From positions 62,001 through 126,000 of the forward strand of contig JADLHM010000056.1 of assembly GCA_020848745.1 (NCBI GenBank): a DNA stretch of 64,000 nt. Reading direction: 5' to 3'. The DNA is from Deltaproteobacteria bacterium. Its GTDB lineage: Bacteria; Desulfobacterota; Binatia; UTPRO1. The position numbers and the translations under genes are program-made. This document shows, in pieces, positions 61,127 through 64,000 of the stretch. The stretch's first letter is position 1. Every line of letters begins with the position of its first letter. The notes under the pieces were generated by a model. That model was not told the DNA's origin. It searched no databases and worked only from the letters and a program-made list of their open reading frames with translations.

Positions 61127-63517
61127 TCAGGGCGCCGGTGCGACGCTCTCCACGGACGTCGGGAGGCAGACGAAGGCCAGCTTCGTCGTGCTCACCTCTG
61201 CTGGCCCCGGAAATTGGTTGCCCGGACCGAGGTAGATGCCCGTACCGGCCTGGACGCGGCGTTTCTCGTGTCGCGCCTGGGCGGGGTCGATCGTCGCGTC
61301 GAGGGTTGCGCCCGCGAGCATCGCCGCCGGCGCATGCGTGAACCGCTTTGCGAGCTTCGCCTTGTAGCAGAGCAGGCTCGTCGCCGTCCGTGCCGCCGAA
61401 GGAACGACGACCGCGCTCGACTCGCGCGGGGGCACGACCGCCGCAGTGTCGACAGGGTTGCAGAGGAGCCGCGGCTTCCCGACGTTCACGAGACAGGCCC
61501 CGGCGACGGGAGTCCCCGGGAAGCTCGGAGTTCCTTCCTCGTTGAGGGCGCAGTCGTCGAAGAGGCCACCCCGGAAATACGTCTGCAGATCGGTGTCGAA
61601 GCGGCCGATCCCGGAACCGACGGTCGTCTCGGGTGTCTGCGCCGTTACATCCTTTGTCACCTGCACGCTGTAGCAAGCGCGGTGCGTCGCGTCCGGAGCC
61701 GCGGGCGGCGCGCTCGCCAGGCTCGCCGTCGCCGGAACGACCACGTGGGCGAGCTTCTTCGAGACGATCGCAATCGTCCCGAGCTGATTGGTGAGCTGCC
61801 AGAGGCGGGACATGTGCCGCTCGGGGCGTTCGAACGGGGGGACGGCGCCCGCGGTGCTCTCGGATCCCTGCTTCGCCTGATAGACGATGCCCTTGCGATC
61901 CGGCCACGCGACACCAGGGGCGCCGTCGAGGGCGGCAGGTACGAACAGGGTGCGCGGCTTCGTGACGACGAAGTTCTCGGGGTCGTCGGCGTCGGTGTCG
62001 TCGAGGAGGACGTCGTCGAAGGTGAGCACCCAGTCGTCCGGGAAGTCGTTCGCTGGAATGACGGCGCCGACCGCGTCCACCGCGGGGGCGGTCACGCTGT
62101 ATCCGGCGTAGGCGTCGGTGATCTCGTCGAGCTCCAGCTCGACGTAGCCGAACGACAGCGCGGGAATCTCGGGAAGCGCGCCCGCGACGACCGTCGACTC
62201 GGTGCCGTCGATCTCGTAGTTCGCCACCGATCCGTTCTCCATCCACTCACAGACCCCGGCGCTCGAATACCAGTGTTGTCCCTGGACGTAGTGCACCCGA
62301 GCGCTACGCACCGTGACGCCCGACATGGTGAAGGCGGGCACGAAGGCGCCGCCCGGGTTGGTGAACCACCAGCGGTGCGTGCCGGGATCGGCGAGCGTCG
62401 CGACGGCGGGCAGCTCGGGGGTCGCGAGCGGCACCCCTCCGAGAAGCGTGTAGAGCCAGTAGTCCAAGCGCCTCAGGTTCACGTACCCGGCGGGGTTCAG
62501 ATCCTTCGGAGTCGCCGGAAAGATCATGCCGTTGCCCGACGGGGAGATGCCGTTGAACATCTGCGACTCCACGACCGCGGTCCGCCAGGTGTTCCACACC
62601 CGCCACATCACCATCGAGTAGCCCATGGTGTTCTTCAGCCCGCTCGCGTTGGAGAAGCCGAACTCCGTGATGTATGCGCCCCGGGTCGGAACGACGCGCT
62701 GGAGGTAGGCGAGACTGTTCGGCCAGAGAGTCGAGGCGGCACCCTGCTGGTAGAGGGCCTCGAAGTAGGCGTCGAGGTCTGGATAGGGGTTGTCGGGATT
62801 GAAGACATATTTCGGCGGTTCGGCGACCGTCACCGGCGCTTCGTCGTCGCCGAAGTACCAGTGGACGGATACGGCATAGGCCTCGTCGGCCCCGGCGAGA
62901 AAGGCGACGACGGCGGCGTTGAAAGCGGCGTGGTCGGTCCGCCCGCCGAGGATGTCGTCGGGATCGGACGCGATGTTGCCGTCGCCGTCGGAATCGCGCG
63001 GACGAGGCGCGAGAAAGATGCTGAAGGGAAGCGACGGGTAGGCGCCGTGAATCGCCGAGAACGTCGGCTCGAACACGGCGCGGTAGGCGGCAAAATCGAA
63101 GTCGAAGTTGACGCCTGCGTATTCCTCGTTGCCGGCCTCGACGGCGATCACGTCGACGCCTCCATCGAGGAGTGTCTGCACACCCGCGAGATTGTCCGCG
63201 GCCAGGTCCGCGGGGCTCTCGCCCGCGACGACGTCCATGCCGGCGGTGTAGATGACGCGCAGGCCCTTGCCCGCGGCGGCGAGATCGGAGGCGAGCTGGA
63301 TGACGTCGCCCAGGGTGGACGGAGGCTGCTCGACGTACTTGTCGGCGCGGTAGCGTAGGGTGAAGCTCCCGCCGGGCGGGAGCATTTCGGCTACCCACTG
63401 CGCGTCCTGCGGCGTCTGGGTCTCGAACCAGTTGCTCCCAGCGAAGCCGGTTCCCTGCGCGGCGGCGGGACCGGCCGTGGCGAGGAGGACGAGACAGGCG
63501 AGGGCCACGGGCATCAT
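61127..63517 (-). CDS. Secreted glycoside-hydrolase-like protein with Cys-containing C-terminal modules
   Basis: The product has 796 residues, with a signal peptide to about residue 21. The N-terminal 350 residues look like a (beta/alpha)8 barrel of the GH-A type: DVIAVEAGNEEYAG has the Asn-Glu of the acid/base, VSVHWYFG a following strand, and GAYITEFGFSN the nucleophile Glu. Residues 350-570 form beta domains. The last 220 residues hold two related modules (ACYSVQVTKD ... CLVNVGKPRLLCNPV and LLCYKAKLAKRF ... LAFVCLPTSV). I know these modules from secreted proteins of uncultured delta-proteobacteria-like genomes. The substrate is not known. Confidence 0.75.
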   Translation of the reverse strand: MMPVALACLVLLATAGPAAAQGTGFAGSNWFETQTPQDAQWVAEMLPPGGSFTLRYRADKYVEQPPSTLGDVIQLASDLAAAGKGLRVIYTAGMDVVAGESPADLAADNLAGVQTLLDGGVDVIAVEAGNEEYAGVNFDFDFAAYRAVFEPTFSAIHGAYPSLPFSIFLAPRPRDSDGDGNIASDPDDILGGRTDHAAFNAAVVAFLAGADEAYAVSVHWYFGDDEAPVTVAEPPKYVFNPDNPYPDLDAYFEALYQQGAASTLWPNSLAYLQRVVPTRGAYITEFGFSNASGLKNTMGYSMVMWRVWNTWRTAVVESQMFNGISPSGNGMIFPATPKDLNPAGYVNLRRLDYWLYTLLGGVPLATPELPAVATLADPGTHRWWFTNPGGAFVPAFTMSGVTVRSARVHYVQGQHWYSSAGVCEWMENGSVANYEIDGTESTVVAGALPEIPALSFGYVELELDEITDAYAGYSVTAPAVDAVGAVIPANDFPDDWVLTFDDVLLDDTDADDPENFVVTKPRTLFVPAALDGAPGVAWPDRKGIVYQAKQGSESTAGAVPPFERPERHMSRLWQLTNQLGTIAIVSKKLAHVVVPATASLASAPPAAPDATHRACYSVQVTKDVTAQTPETTVGSGIGRFDTDLQTYFRGGLFDDCALNEEGTPSFPGTPVAGACLVNVGKPRLLCNPVDTAAVVPPRESSAVVVPSAARTATSLLCYKAKLAKRFTHAPAAMLAGATLDATIDPAQARHEKRRVQAGTGIYLGPGNQFPGPAEVSTTKLAFVCLPTSVESVAPAP

Positions 63518-64000
63518 GCAATCTCCGTAACATGCTTCCCACGGCGCGCCGCAAGCGAAAAATGCGCGAATCCGAGATCGCGGATATCGGCGACCAGCCG
63601 CCCGAGCCCGTCGCCGAGCCGCGGGCTGCACAGGGCACGGCGATCGGTCTCCGCGGCGTCGGCGTGGTGGCGAGCGTCTCCGGCCTCTCCGGTCTCGACG
63701 GCCCGACCGCGATGGAGTTGATAGTTCGAGAAACTACGCCTCCGTTGACCGGACAGACCCGATCCCCGTAGGCTGCGTCCGGGAGGCCCCGTTGCCATGA
63801 CCGAGCGGAGACGCAGTCGATGCTTCCGTTCTCTCCTTTCTCTCCTTTCTCTCCGTGGGGGTGTTCGGCGTCGTGATGGGAAGGGATGCGGCACGCGCGG
63901 ACAGCCCGCAGCAGGCGCCTCTCGTCGGCTCTCGAGGCCGGCCGGCACGCGTGCCACCGCGCCTCGAGCGGGAAACCGGCCGCGTTCGGGGAGGCGATTG
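63518..64000. other. Window end, 483 bp without a supported gene; 9-bp tandem repeat
   Basis: Frames on the plus strand from ATG 63797, ATG 63820 or GTG near 63855 run on. The last reads GVFGVVMGRDAARADS, reminiscent of a signal-peptide end, so a secreted-protein gene may begin here and continue outside. A triple 9-bp repeat TTTCTCTCC (63829-63854) falls at its start and blurs the choice. A 79-codon frame at 63532-63771 overlaps the promoter side of the hydrolase gene and looks random. Confidence 0.35.

Overview
This is a very GC-rich (about 70%) chromosomal window with dense, mostly vertical-looking gene content, frequent 1-4 nt stop/start overlaps (ATGA, GTGA, TGATG) and many GTG starts. 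Several features point to an uncultured aerobic delta-proteobacterium-like lineage: alternative complex III, a bd-like oxidase subunit, secreted proteins with Cys-rich modules, and a Thr/Pro 'PTPTxT' linker. From memory such secreted proteins are common in Candidatus Binatota metagenome bins. That placement is an inference and cannot be proved from the window. No rRNA, tRNA, CRISPR array or intact transposase gene was seen.

Layout. 1-15.7 kb: envelope and secreted functions. These are parts of three GT-C type membrane glycosyltransferases, an SGNH-like hydrolase, a WD40 lipoprotein, a secreted metallophosphatase with 12 disintegrin-like Cys repeats, an enoyl-CoA hydratase, a DUF374 acyltransferase, a beta-helix protein and rsmI. 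A 400-bp palindromic MITE-like element (7620-8019) is flanked by a CTAC direct repeat. 15.7-21.1 kb: a secreted metzincin protease with a PT-rich linker, an ABC1/UbiB-family protein with an altered KxGQ motif, and a nucleotidyltransferase/small-protein pair resembling a toxin-antitoxin.

21.3-39.7 kb: a large divergent respiratory locus. Leftward from 30446 run a small membrane protein, SCO, ActC, ActD, ActF, a cupredoxin-like protein, cytochrome oxidase CoxA, CoxC and a subunit IV, two small membrane proteins, and CoxB last. Rightward from 30663 run ActA (pentaheme), ActB, ActE, a CydA-like protein without CydB, and three more c-type cytochromes, the last a diheme/ethylbenzene-dehydrogenase-gamma-like fusion. 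Together they encode a quinol:cytochrome c/copper protein oxidoreductase, an aa3-type oxidase without a heme c domain on CoxB, and an unusual bd-like membrane module with its own heme relay. The rightward strand carries ten CxxCH heme sites.

39.7-46.1 kb: the most unusual part. A universal stress protein is fused to a Zn ribbon and three PCP_red-like domains (the small domain known from the BchB C terminus). After a GNAT and a VOC gene comes a coupled set of Mrp-type ATPase, Zn-ribbon/PCP_red protein and radical SAM/SPASM/PCP_red protein. Five copies of this small domain in 6.3 kb beside a respiratory locus suggest an undescribed cofactor or redox-protein maturation system.

46.4-64 kb: a Cys-rich secreted protein, a 1589-residue multidomain glycosyltransferase/methyltransferase with a divergent pyruvyltransferase-family gene, hspQ, an MFS exporter, acylphosphatase, a vapBC pair with a visible palindromic operator, ligA, feoAB, and a secreted glycoside-hydrolase-like protein. 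The last 480 bases hold no gene that can be called with confidence.
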